A DNA stretch of 64,000 nucleotides from Saprospiraceae bacterium. GTDB taxonomy: Bacteria; Bacteroidota; Bacteroidia; Chitinophagales; Saprospiraceae. The notes under the pieces were generated by a model that saw nothing but the letters and a program-made list of their open reading frames with translations, was not told the origin of the DNA and ran no database searches. The stretch spans positions 16,206-80,205 of the forward strand of contig JAIPBL010000019.1 of NCBI GenBank assembly GCA_021739645.1. Direction: 5' to 3'. The first letter of the stretch is position 1, and each line of letters begins with the position of its first letter. The position numbers were made by a program, and so were the translations under genes. This document shows, one piece after another, positions 1 to 8,462 of this stretch.

Positions 1-1633
1 CCGAAGCATAATAAGCATACCGCAGCACCACGTTTTCACTGATGCTCTTGCGGATTTTCGAGGCAGCTTGAATGGCCTTCTGGTAGTGCGCCCCTTCCAT
101 TTCCAGACCCACCGCCCGCCACGACGAGCGAAGGAAGTACCGCAAAATGTCCTTGTTCTGCAAGCTGGTGCCGAGTACGGTAATCATCGTACCTGCTTCT
201 ACTCGAAGCCCATTGCCCTCGAAGTCTTCCTTCGTAAAATCATTCACAAAAGGGTAGTTGTCCGCTGTGCCCTCGAACACATGCGCCGTAGGCACCATGA
301 TGTCGCCTTTGCCGCCTTCCAGGATACCCGCCTTGCCCATGAGGGAAATGGAGGCGACCTTAAGTGGAATACGGGACTTGGGACTTGTGACGGCCCCATT
401 CTCCATTTTCAATTCTCCATTTTCAATTTCTTGTTCTCCATTTTCAATTTCAAACGGCTTCAACAACTCATCCATCACCTCATAAGCCTGTTCGCCAAAG
501 GCGTAGTCAATCACGAGCAGCAGCGGTTTTTCGGTGGCTACCAGTGCTGCGTTCCATTTTACTTCCGGGGCAAGCCCTTCTGGCTTAACTTGTTGGGTAT
601 CAATGATTTGAACGGTAATGTTTGTGCCGCTGTGGTCATCTAGTTGGTACATGCCATGCCGTGCGGCGTATTCCTCCACCTGCTGCCGCAGCTCTTGGTT
701 TTCGTCGTGGCTCAGTTCTATTGCAAGGTGTTCCATTGCTCCTCTGGATGACTTGTTGCGAGTAGCTCCGAATGCGTAGAGGCAGTTCATCACGCTGTGC
801 GGGTTGGAACTGATGATATGGATGGGGCGGTCGAGCCAGCCCTTTTTATGCAAGAACTGTTTAATGTTGTCGGCCCAAATACTGCCAAAGATATGGTGTC
901 CGATTTTCTCCCGCAGGGCTGCCGAAAACGTTATTTCCCGGTCATTTTTATCCTGTTCTTCATCGATGGAAAGCCTGCCCATCCAATATACGATGTGGAA
1001 AAGGCTACTGACCCGGCTGGTCAACTCGAACCGTTTCACAGCTGCCAGCGTCTCCTCGAAGGTGCGGCCCAACAATCCACTCAGGTAAGTGCAGGCCACC
1101 TCCCGGTTGATGGGTTCGCCGTGTTTTTCCAATTCCACCACTTGTTCGAGGTTGAGCCAGTCCCGTTTTTTGCGGCCTTTGGGGTCGAGGGCGTTGCGGC
1201 GCACTTTTTCTGCTTCGATGTAGAGGAAAGTCAGGTGCGTTAGGATGTCGTAAATATCCGAGCGGCCATTGGTCAGCTCGACGAACATCTGCTCTTCGTC
1301 AATGCGGTAACAGTTGCGCCTGCGCTTAGGCGGCACGATGGGCGTGAAACCTGACATTTCAAAGCCTTCCTTCGTAATGAGCCGGATATAACGGCACTCT
1401 TCGATGCCTTCCGGCAACCGTTGGAAGATGTAGTGCAAACCCTCCAGTTCCACTCGTTCTGGGTCGCTGAGGTTGCCATAAATCTCTGGCTGAAGTACCA
1501 TCAGCGCCTCAATCATGGCCTCCCCGCTCACCCCCAGCGGCTTGTACCCGCCCCGGATAAACAGGTGCCGCATGGAAATGTACAGTTGCTGAATGGCTGC
1601 CCGGGATTCTTGGGCTCTGGTTCTTTCTGTCAT
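1..1633 (-). CDS. Conserved hypothetical protein (possibly DUF6909-like), C-terminus truncated by window edge
   Basis: Manual reverse-strand translation from ATG at 1633 (MTERTRAQESRAAIQQLYISMRHLFIRGGYKPLGVSGEAMIEALMVLQPEIYG...) stays open to position 1; the ORF track misses it because it has no stop in the window. Confidence 0.75.
   Translation of the reverse strand, partial: MTERTRAQESRAAIQQLYISMRHLFIRGGYKPLGVSGEAMIEALMVLQPEIYGNLSDPERVELEGLHYIFQRLPEGIEECRYIRLITKEGFEMSGFTPIVPPKRRRNCYRIDEEQMFVELTNGRSDIYDILTHLTFLYIEAEKVRRNALDPKGRKKRDWLNLEQVVELEKHGEPINREVACTYLSGLLGRTFEETLAAVKRFELTSRVSSLFHIVYWMGRLSIDEEQDKNDREITFSAALREKIGHHIFGSIWADNIKQFLHKKGWLDRPIHIISSNPHSVMNCLYAFGATRNKSSRGAMEHLAIELSHDENQELRQQVEEYAARHGMYQLDDHSGTNITVQIIDTQQVKPEGLAPEVKWNAALVATEKPLLLVIDYAFGEQAYEVMDELLKPFEIENGEQEIENGELKMENGAVTSPKSRIPLKVASISLMGKAGILEGGKGDIMVPTAHVFEGTADNYPFVNDFTKEDFEGNGLRVEAGTMITVLGTSLQNKDILRYFLRSSWRAVGLEMEGAHYQKAIQAASKIRKSISENVVLRYAYYAS
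372..451. repeat. Short word-repeat tract (gggacttgggacttg and attctccattttcaatt units) inside the coding sequence
   Basis: attctccattttcaattctccattttcaatttcttgttctccattttcaattt read directly; translates in frame on - strand as FEIENGEQEIENGELKMENGAVTSPKS. Confidence 0.8.
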
Positions 1634-1922
1634 TTTGCTGCATTAATAGGTGTTCTGCCCTGTTGTCAAGTACCGCAATAATGAAAATCATGCGGCCTCT
1701 TATTTCATAAAGCATCGAAATATGCTTGGTAACAACACAACGGCGATAGCGAGGGATTTTTTCTGAGCGAGGGCAAATATGGCTGAACCTGGTAAGCGAA
1801 TCGGTTAACTTTTCGATTTTTTCATCCGTTGCAATGGCGGCATCAAGCGAAACGGACATGATACTATCAAGCAGTTCGGCATAAGTGTCTTTCCCGTATT
1901 CTGTCCATTCAACCTGATACAT
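1509..1922 (-). CDS. RelE/ParE-like toxin (type II toxin-antitoxin), C-terminal end overlaps downstream gene
   Basis: MYQVEWTEYGKDTYAELLDSIMSVSLDAAIATDEKIEKLTDSLTRF...RYRRCVVTKHISMLYEIRGRMIFIIAVLDNR is a RelE/ParE-like pattern; sits 10 bp after a small antitoxin-sized ORF. Confidence 0.65.
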   Translation of the reverse strand: MYQVEWTEYGKDTYAELLDSIMSVSLDAAIATDEKIEKLTDSLTRFSHICPRSEKIPRYRRCVVTKHISMLYEIRGRMIFIIAVLDNRAEHLLMQQNDRKNQSPRIPGSHSATVHFHAAPVYPGRVQAAGGERGGHD

Positions 1923-1932
1923 GGCGGGGATT

Positions 1933-2178
1933 TTATGGCCTTCTTAAGCGTTGTTTAATCTCCTCACGGACAGTGGCATTGGGGACAACCTTGCCTTCAT
2001 CAATCTGCGCTGCGCTTTTATGGACAAAGTTCTTTTGGGTCTCCGTCAACTCATCCCACCAATCGTCCTTTTCCCGCAGCTTGAAGGCGTAATCTGCCAG
2101 TTTTTTCAGAAAAGCAGTGTTGCTTTTATTTTCCAGAATAAGCTGAATGAGGTCTATTGGCAATTCAATGTCTTTCAT
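1933..2178 (-). CDS. Putative antitoxin partner of the RelE/ParE-like toxin
   Basis: 81-aa acidic/charged ORF (MKDIELPIDLIQLILENKSN...) immediately upstream of the toxin on the same strand. Confidence 0.55.
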   Translation of the reverse strand: MKDIELPIDLIQLILENKSNTAFLKKLADYAFKLREKDDWWDELTETQKNFVHKSAAQIDEGKVVPNATVREEIKQRLRRP

Positions 2179-2233
2179 AAAACATGTTTTTACAAACTTA
2201 CGTCAATTTGCAGCGTGGCTCAAAAGTTTTGGT

Positions 2234-3007
2234 TCAAACATTTTCAAACAACCTCGCCAACCGGTGCGCATGTTCGTCATACGCAGCTTCGAAGAGTTCG
2301 GTTGCCCGCTCCGTTCCAACGATGGCCCCAGCCGTCAGCACCTTCGGCGGTTGTCCGGCGGCGGTGAGCAGCTTCGCAATTTCCGCCTTCATGCAATTGA
2401 TGAGCAGCACCCCGCCCACCGTGGAGCCGGGCGCCACGGGCGTGTCCAGCTCTGGCACATACACCATCGAGTCGCCGATGGGGGCGCCCGTATCCAGCAC
2501 GAGGTCTGCGAAGTCGGTGAGCTTTTTTCCGTCCGGGCGCTTGCTGGTGCTGGCGTCCAAGTGCGCTTGACTGACCAGCGCCACGACCTTGATTCCTTTT
2601 TGCTGAAAGCCCTCCGCCATTTCAATCGGTACCACGTTGCAGCCGCTGGATGAGACGACGAGCGCCGTGTCCACAGGCTTCAGGTCAAAATTTCGGAGGA
2701 TGCGTCCGGCCAGCCCCGACACGTTTTCGAGGAACATGGCCTGCCGCTGCCCGTTTGCCCCCACGACGGGGTTGTGAAACGTTAGCGACAACTCCACGAT
2801 GGGGTTGAAGCCGGGGAAACTGCCGTACCTCGGCCACATTTCCTCCACCATGATTCGACTGTGCCCACTTCCGAACACATGCACCATGCGCCCAGCGAGA
2901 ATGGTCTCGGCGAACCATTGAGCAGCTTGACGGATTTTGACTTCTTGCTGCGCAACGGTGTGGAGTATTTGCTCACTTTTTTGGAGATAGTCTTGAATCA
3001 CGTTCAT
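2234..3007 (-). CDS. SIS-domain sugar isomerase-like protein
   Basis: MVHVFGSGHSRIMVEEMWPRYG...VVSSSGCNVVPIEMAEGFQQKGIKVVALVSQ is a SIS phosphosugar-binding pattern. Confidence 0.8.
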   Translation of the reverse strand: MNVIQDYLQKSEQILHTVAQQEVKIRQAAQWFAETILAGRMVHVFGSGHSRIMVEEMWPRYGSFPGFNPIVELSLTFHNPVVGANGQRQAMFLENVSGLAGRILRNFDLKPVDTALVVSSSGCNVVPIEMAEGFQQKGIKVVALVSQAHLDASTSKRPDGKKLTDFADLVLDTGAPIGDSMVYVPELDTPVAPGSTVGGVLLINCMKAEIAKLLTAAGQPPKVLTAGAIVGTERATELFEAAYDEHAHRLARLFENV

Positions 3008-3024
3008 TTCATTTCATTTCATTT
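3005..3024. repeat. Pentanucleotide tandem repeat (cattt)x4 spanning the SIS start codon
   Basis: cattt cattt cattt cattt read directly; minus strand gives four ATGs spaced 5 nt. Confidence 0.9.
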
Positions 3025-3037
3025 TAAACTGTTTTGC

Positions 3038-3943
3038 TCACCCTCTCACCCTCTGCTGCGCAAACGCCGCCGCCCCCATCGCCCCAGCAAACTCCCCAAA
3101 TTTGGCCAAAACAATGGGCACCTGTTTGCCGCCCGGCCGCCACTCGTACAAATCCACGAAGCTTTGCAGCGGCTGGAACAGCGCCTCGCCCGCCTTCGTG
3201 ATGCCGCCGCCCAGCACGACCACCTCCGGTGAGAGCAGGTTGGTCAGCGAACAGATACTGACGGCCAGTTTTTGCACCGAATCCAACCAGAGCCAAGTGC
3301 CGAAATGGTCGCCACGCTGGTAGGCGGCCACCAGTTCGTAGGTGTTCTGGAAGCGGCCATGCGAGCGCCGACCGACCGACTCGTTCCCGATATGTTCCTC
3401 AATGGCGCCGGGCATCCCCGTGGCGTCCCGGTGCACATCGTTGGCGTTGACGGTTGTGTGGGCCACGTGCCCGGCCAATTGGTAGTGGCCTTGGTACAGC
3501 TCCCCACCGATGAGGATGCCGCCGCCGACGCCCGTGCCGAGCGTGAGCAGCACGGCGTGTTGGTAGCCTTTGGCTGCGCCAAAACGGGCCTCGGAAACGA
3601 GGGCGGCGTGCCCGTCGTTGAGCACCCAGACCCGCTCCCCGAAGAACGATGACCAGTCGAAGCCCTCCAGCCCGAACAGCCTGCCGGGCATGCAGGTGAT
3701 GGCCGAATTGTTGGCATTAGCGAGGCCGGGAGCGGAAATGCCGACGGCCAGTTTTTGTCCTCCGAACTCTTTTTTCAGTTCGTGAAAAACATCCCGCACG
3801 GCGTTTTTCCAGACCCATTCATCTTCGGCTTGGTAGTGCTGCCCCGTGCTGCGGGTGGACTGGTGGAGGCAATGGCCCGTCTGGTCAATGACCACGGTTT
3901 TGATGTTGGTGCCGCCGATGTCGAGGCCGATGGAAAGGGTCAT
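3038..3943 (-). CDS. ROK family protein (sugar kinase)
   Basis: N-terminal MTLSIGLDIGGTNIKTVVID phosphate-1 motif; LTLGTGVGGGILIGGELYQGHYQLAGHVAH ROK-type segment. Confidence 0.88.
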   Translation of the reverse strand: MTLSIGLDIGGTNIKTVVIDQTGHCLHQSTRSTGQHYQAEDEWVWKNAVRDVFHELKKEFGGQKLAVGISAPGLANANNSAITCMPGRLFGLEGFDWSSFFGERVWVLNDGHAALVSEARFGAAKGYQHAVLLTLGTGVGGGILIGGELYQGHYQLAGHVAHTTVNANDVHRDATGMPGAIEEHIGNESVGRRSHGRFQNTYELVAAYQRGDHFGTWLWLDSVQKLAVSICSLTNLLSPEVVVLGGGITKAGEALFQPLQSFVDLYEWRPGGKQVPIVLAKFGEFAGAMGAAAFAQQRVRG

Positions 3944-3981
3944 GAAATCGAGAAATTAAGAATTAGCGATAGGTTATTTAT

Positions 3982-4181
3982 ACGAATTAGGGGTTGAAAA
4001 GTGCCGTTAGGCACGAAATATCGGTAGTAAATGATTGAAAAACGGGTCTGCGTGCCGTAGGTACGCAACTTTTGCCGCTGGTTGTTGCGTACCTACGGCA
4101 CGCAGCGTCTGCTTCTGGCAATATCCTACCGACATTATGTGCCTAACGGCACAATTAACCGCATTTCAACGCCTAATTCGC
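3982..4181. mobile_element. Copy A of palindromic MITE-like element (200 bp)
   Basis: Left arm ACGAATTAGGGGTTGAAAAGTGCCGTTAGGCACGAAATATCGGTAG matches reverse complement of right arm (GCGAATTAGGCGTTGAAATGCGGTTAATTGTGCCGTTAGGCACATAATGTCGGTAG); inner GCGTGCCGTAGGTACGCAAC / GTTGCGTACCTACGGCACGC pair. Confidence 0.8.
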
Positions 4182-4231
4182 ATCATTTACCTTTATTGAG
4201 CAGACTGGAAGAATATCGATGCTATTTGGGC

Positions 4232-5734
4232 TTAGCCACCTGGGTTTTGCTTTCTCCGAAACAAGGCTCGCTGCCCCGGTTCCAACACCCAAACCATCTC
4301 ATATCGGTCGGAAAACTGGTGGAAATTTTTCGTTTCACCGTAAAAAAATTCATAGTTGTCCGTTGGTTTGGGGGTTTCCAGCCATATCATTTCCGGTTGC
4401 ACATATTTTGCATACCTGCCATTGTTGCTTTGGATGTGAAATTTCAGGGAAAGAGAGAACAGCCAGTAGCTGTCGAAGCTGATGGGTTCGGTGCGGGCTT
4501 CCTGGATATAGAGGTTCTTGAGGTAGTCGAGTATGACGAAGCTGTCCCGGTCGAACCACCACTCTCGGCTCTGGCTCAGGTTGAATGCCCGAATCGGGAT
4601 GATGGCAGAGGCAAGTGCCATTGCCAATAAAAGTGGCCTTAAATAGCGGCGTGCGGCGGTGCCCACCAGCCATTGGCCGGTAGCGTAGAACGAGATGACC
4701 AGCAGCGGGTAGAAAAAAAGGCAAGACCGGGCCGGCAACCAAGCGGCATCGGTAAGCAGGGTCATGGCCAGGTTCACGGCCACCGTGCCGGGGAGCAGTG
4801 CGTTGAGCAGCAGGTTGGGCGTCCATCGGAAATGGTTGGTGGCCCAACGGACAAGGAAGATGATAGCGGCAGCTCCCAAAAATATGGACAAAAGAATGCT
4901 TGCAACCTCAACCGTGTGGGCACCGAGCAGCCCCTTCCCGTAAAAAAAATGGCGGATGGAACTCCGGACCGTGTCTTCGAAAAAGCCCGTCACACCAAAC
5001 TTCTCGAATTCCTTGTTGCCCAACATCCGAATTACCGGCAGGTACGTCAACCCCAACAACAGCAAATGGGAGCTGAAAAAGGCGAGCCACCACCGCCAGT
5101 TTCTCCTGGCATTTTGCCAAAGGAAAAGGAAAAAAACGGCGGAAAGGCAGCAATAAAAATTCAGCAGGGTGAAACTCGCTGCCACCGCCAGCCATGCCGA
5201 CATTAGTGAAAGGAGGAAGGCCTTCCCTGTTTGTTTTTCAAAAAAGCGAAAAGCATGGCAGATGGAAAAGGCCATAAGCCCGATGGACATGCCGTAACCA
5301 CGGCCAATGGAGAAAAACTCAGCCAGGTAGGGGTTTGCCAACCACACGAACAACCCGGCCACCCGGGTTATTGGGTGGCTGAAAAGCCGCCGAACCAGCC
5401 ATACACCTGCGCCCGCAAACAATGCCCCAGCCAGCAAATTGCCCAGCCGGGCACTCAGCAGGTTTGACCCAAAAATGCCAGTTAAGAATTTGATAGTCAA
5501 GGTGTTAAGGATGTGGTTGTTGGCACTTGGCTCAGGGTAGTCGTAAGTCAGTATTGCCCAAATATCCTTAGGGACGTAGTAGAGGATGCTGAACGACTCA
5601 TCAATGGTGGCCGGAATGAGGAAGGCACGGAGCGTCAGGTAGGCCACGTAGGCTGTAGCCAAAAAAAGCAGCGCACAATCCGAAGTACGGATGGGGCGAA
5701 GGACAAATTCACGGAGTTCTTTGATTCCTGTCAT
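4232..5734 (-). CDS. Polytopic membrane protein, glycosyltransferase family 39-like
   Basis: Many hydrophobic segments and an early acidic ATIDESFSILY motif in the first extracytoplasmic loop, as in PMT/ArnT-like GT-C proteins. Confidence 0.55.
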   Translation of the reverse strand: MTGIKELREFVLRPIRTSDCALLFLATAYVAYLTLRAFLIPATIDESFSILYYVPKDIWAILTYDYPEPSANNHILNTLTIKFLTGIFGSNLLSARLGNLLAGALFAGAGVWLVRRLFSHPITRVAGLFVWLANPYLAEFFSIGRGYGMSIGLMAFSICHAFRFFEKQTGKAFLLSLMSAWLAVAASFTLLNFYCCLSAVFFLFLWQNARRNWRWWLAFFSSHLLLLGLTYLPVIRMLGNKEFEKFGVTGFFEDTVRSSIRHFFYGKGLLGAHTVEVASILLSIFLGAAAIIFLVRWATNHFRWTPNLLLNALLPGTVAVNLAMTLLTDAAWLPARSCLFFYPLLVISFYATGQWLVGTAARRYLRPLLLAMALASAIIPIRAFNLSQSREWWFDRDSFVILDYLKNLYIQEARTEPISFDSYWLFSLSLKFHIQSNNGRYAKYVQPEMIWLETPKPTDNYEFFYGETKNFHQFSDRYEMVWVLEPGQRALFRRKQNPGG

Positions 5735-5747
5735 GCTGTTTTTTTTG

Positions 5748-6539
5748 TCAGTTCACTTTCCACCCTCCATCCACCGCCACCACCTGCCCGGTGATGAACC
5801 CAGCGGCGTCCGAGAGCAGCAGCGAGGCCAGGCCGTCCAAGTCGTGGGGCTGTCCGGCACGACCACCATCAAGGGGTTGGCGCTGGCGGACGTATTGCAT
5901 GATTTCTTCGTTTTGTACGGCCCGCTGCGCCATGGGCGTTTCGGTCAGGCCGGGGGCGATGACGTTGGCCCGGATGTTTTGCGGAGCGTAAAAAGCGGCA
6001 ATGCTCTTCGTAAAACCTTCGATGGCGGCCTTGGCGGCGGCGTAGGCATGGGTGGCGAAAAATTGCGGAGCAGGTGAAAATGCCAGTGCCGAGCCCATGT
6101 TGAGAATGGCTCCGCCAGTGTTTTGTCCCAAAAAATGCCGCACGGAGGCCCGGTTGGAGAGCATGACAGCGGTGAGGTTGAGTTGGAAGGTTTTTCCCCA
6201 AGCATCGAGCGTCATTTCGTGGAGCGGCCCGTCACCGAACCGCCTGCCGCTGCCGCCTGCCACGTGGTACAGCCCATCGAAGCCGCCAAACCGTTCGATG
6301 CACTTGGCAATGGCTGCTTCTGCCTGCCCCTCCTCGGTGGCATCGCCCGTGAGTACATGTGCGTTTCTCCCCAAAATTTCTATTGCTCGGATGGAGGTCA
6401 CCTTGTCCAGCCCCAGCGCAACGACCGCTGCGCCCTGCCGCTGGAAGGCTTGGGCTGCCGACAACCCGATGCCAGATGTGCCGCCGATGATGACTATTTT
6501 TTTGGTTGATAGCAATGTTCCCCAGTTTTGAATGGTCAA
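5748..6539 (-). CDS. SDR family oxidoreductase
   Basis: GGTSGIGLSAAQAF Rossmann motif, YAAAKAAIEGF active-site YxxxK, C-terminal GQVVAVDGGW. Confidence 0.9.
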   Translation of the reverse strand: MTIQNWGTLLSTKKIVIIGGTSGIGLSAAQAFQRQGAAVVALGLDKVTSIRAIEILGRNAHVLTGDATEEGQAEAAIAKCIERFGGFDGLYHVAGGSGRRFGDGPLHEMTLDAWGKTFQLNLTAVMLSNRASVRHFLGQNTGGAILNMGSALAFSPAPQFFATHAYAAAKAAIEGFTKSIAAFYAPQNIRANVIAPGLTETPMAQRAVQNEEIMQYVRQRQPLDGGRAGQPHDLDGLASLLLSDAAGFITGQVVAVDGGWKVN

Positions 6540-6601
6540 AATAACTTGCCGCTTGCGAGTGTTGCGAAGGTAATTTTTTGAAAAATATTTTCAACAAAAA
6601 A

Positions 6602-6630
6602 CGCCAACCGAGCAGCCTGCTCGGTTGGCG
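6602..6630 (-). terminator. Intrinsic terminator downstream of lipoprotein gene
   Basis: CGCCAACCGAGCA GCC TGCTCGGTTGGCG near-perfect stem; minus strand continues with TTTTTTG. Confidence 0.88.
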
Positions 6631-6658
6631 TTCCTTTAAATTCCCCAATTCCCCAACC

Positions 6659-7219
6659 TCACTCCACCACGCCCCTGATGTTCCAGTTGACACCTTCCCC
6701 GGTGCGCTCCTGGTAGGTTTTCCAGGCTTGGTCGGAGCCGGAGAAGAGCCAATCGGCATTTGTGTTGCGTGGCCCGGAGTCGCAGCCGATGGACGGCTGT
6801 TGCCCGGCGTGTTCAACGTAAACACTCAGCCAGAGGTCCTCGCCCGTGATTTCGATGGCGGGAGTGACTTTGAAATTGTTCCACTGGCCAGTCGTGATGG
6901 TACTGAGCACGTTGCTTTGGTAAACCTGCGGCCCGGGCGAGTACACGTCACCCTGCTTATAAACCTTGATGATGCAGGCCTGTGGCAAACTACCGACGAA
7001 GACTTGTACCTCCGTCAGTTTCTTGCCCACGTGGTCGGCCATCGAACTGGCGGGGAAACGGACGGCCAATTCGTGCTCACCAGCGGCCAAGAGCGGGCCA
7101 GAGACGTTGCCGTTGTCATATTTCAACGTGGTTGCGCCGGAAGGTGTTGGGTTGTCATCGTCCTTGCAAGCTGTAAAAGAGACGAGGCCAAGCAATAAAA
7201 ACAGGTGCGAAATTTTCAT
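6659..7219 (-). CDS. Hypothetical lipoprotein
   Basis: MKISHLFLLLGLVSFTACKDDDNPTPSG lipoprotein signal with lipobox Cys; start trimmed from ORF-track start 7285. Confidence 0.7.
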   Translation of the reverse strand: MKISHLFLLLGLVSFTACKDDDNPTPSGATTLKYDNGNVSGPLLAAGEHELAVRFPASSMADHVGKKLTEVQVFVGSLPQACIIKVYKQGDVYSPGPQVYQSNVLSTITTGQWNNFKVTPAIEITGEDLWLSVYVEHAGQQPSIGCDSGPRNTNADWLFSGSDQAWKTYQERTGEGVNWNIRGVVE

Positions 7220-7418
7220 AAGCAGTAGATTTTTAGTGAAAAAATGGGCAAAGCCATTTGACAATGGCCGAATTTGCTGACCCAAAATTAACGGATAGCG
7301 ACGGAGGCTGTCCTTCTTATCGGCAATAAATATTTGTTAAAGCAGGAAACGAGTAGAGTAGTCGTTGGCGAATAGAATTGTCACCAAAGCATTTGCTCCT
7401 AGATTGGCCAAAATAAAA

Positions 7419-7452
7419 AAGACGACTAGGCACATTAGGCCTAGCCGACTTT
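7419..7452 (-). terminator. Probable intrinsic terminator downstream of LytTR regulator
   Basis: Minus strand AAGTCGGCTAGGC CTAATGT GCCTAGTCGTCTT followed by TTTTATTTT. Confidence 0.6.
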
Positions 7453-7657
7453 CAAAGATGGTTTTTTAAAGATTTTGGATAAACTCTCAGGGAATGAAAT
7501 ATTAGAGAATGTTTTTCGCCGGGTACAAAAAAATGATTTGCGGGTGTTAATTTCAGACCGCAAACATACAAACTACAAGTGCAGGACTTCTACTGTAAAG
7601 TAATAACCCTGTTGTTTGGACGAATAACTGTGCAGTTTTGACAGCGTTTTACAATTT

Positions 7658-8422
7658 TTATTGGCCAGATTCAATTAAGAAATTGTTGAATTGCGCTTCA
7701 AAAGCCTCCATTTTGCCCACCGATATAGCTACTTCATCTCCCGTCCTCAGGTGAATGACGCCGTTCCTACCCGTGTGTGCATAGCGTTCAATGAAGCTCA
7801 AATTGACCAAATAACTATGGTGGCTACGTGAAAAAATGGAGCTGGGCAAAAGCTCTTCGACATCTTTCAAGGTCTTGGAGGCGGTGAACCGGGTTGTTTT
7901 GCCCGCTTTCAGGAAAAAAATGTCGGTGGTAGCGCCATCGGCCTGGCAGTAGATGATGTCACCCACTTTTATTACGACGTTTCCCTTTCGGGCGTCGGAA
8001 ATGAGGATGCTCTGCGATGCTGGGCTGGCCTTTTGTTCCCGCTCCATTTGCTCGATTTTTGCCGATGCACTTTGAATGGTACTGGCAAGGTCGGCTACGC
8101 TGTAGGGCTTCAAGAGGTAGCCCCAAGGTTGAATTTGGTTGATGGCCTGCACTGCGTAATTGGGGTAGGCCGTCACGAAGATGACGCCAAAGTTGGGGTT
8201 TTGGCATTTTTCAAGGAACTCGAAACCCGTGCCGAATGGCGGCATTTCTATATCGAGAAAGACCAGGTCGGGCTGGCTGCGCTGCAATTTTAATAGTGCA
8301 TCGCTGACGGAGCGGGCTTCTTCCAGGACTTTTACCTGTGGAAAAAAACGCTCCAACATGCCCCGCAAGGTATTGATGGCGCTGATTTCGTCGTCAATGA
8401 TAAAGGCGTTGATTTTTTTCAT
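7658..8422 (-). CDS. LytTR-family DNA-binding response regulator
   Basis: Receiver (INAFIIDDEISAINTL...PDLVFLDIEMP...VTAYPNYAVQAI) plus C-terminal LytTR (FSRSHHSYLVNLSFIERY). Confidence 0.9.
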   Translation of the reverse strand: MKKINAFIIDDEISAINTLRGMLERFFPQVKVLEEARSVSDALLKLQRSQPDLVFLDIEMPPFGTGFEFLEKCQNPNFGVIFVTAYPNYAVQAINQIQPWGYLLKPYSVADLASTIQSASAKIEQMEREQKASPASQSILISDARKGNVVIKVGDIIYCQADGATTDIFFLKAGKTTRFTASKTLKDVEELLPSSIFSRSHHSYLVNLSFIERYAHTGRNGVIHLRTGDEVAISVGKMEAFEAQFNNFLIESGQ

Positions 8423-8462
8423 ATCGCTTTGGTTTTTTTAGCTACTGTGCACTTTTACCGTA

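Noticed and set aside
68-643. 191-aa + strand ORF near window start
   Set aside because: Antisense to the long minus-strand coding sequence 1-1633, which has far better coding character.
3982-4181. Palindromic element as a simple intrinsic terminator
   Set aside because: About 200 bp long, with no T tract, three copies sharing TIR-like ends and 9-bp flanking duplications; a mobile element explains it better.
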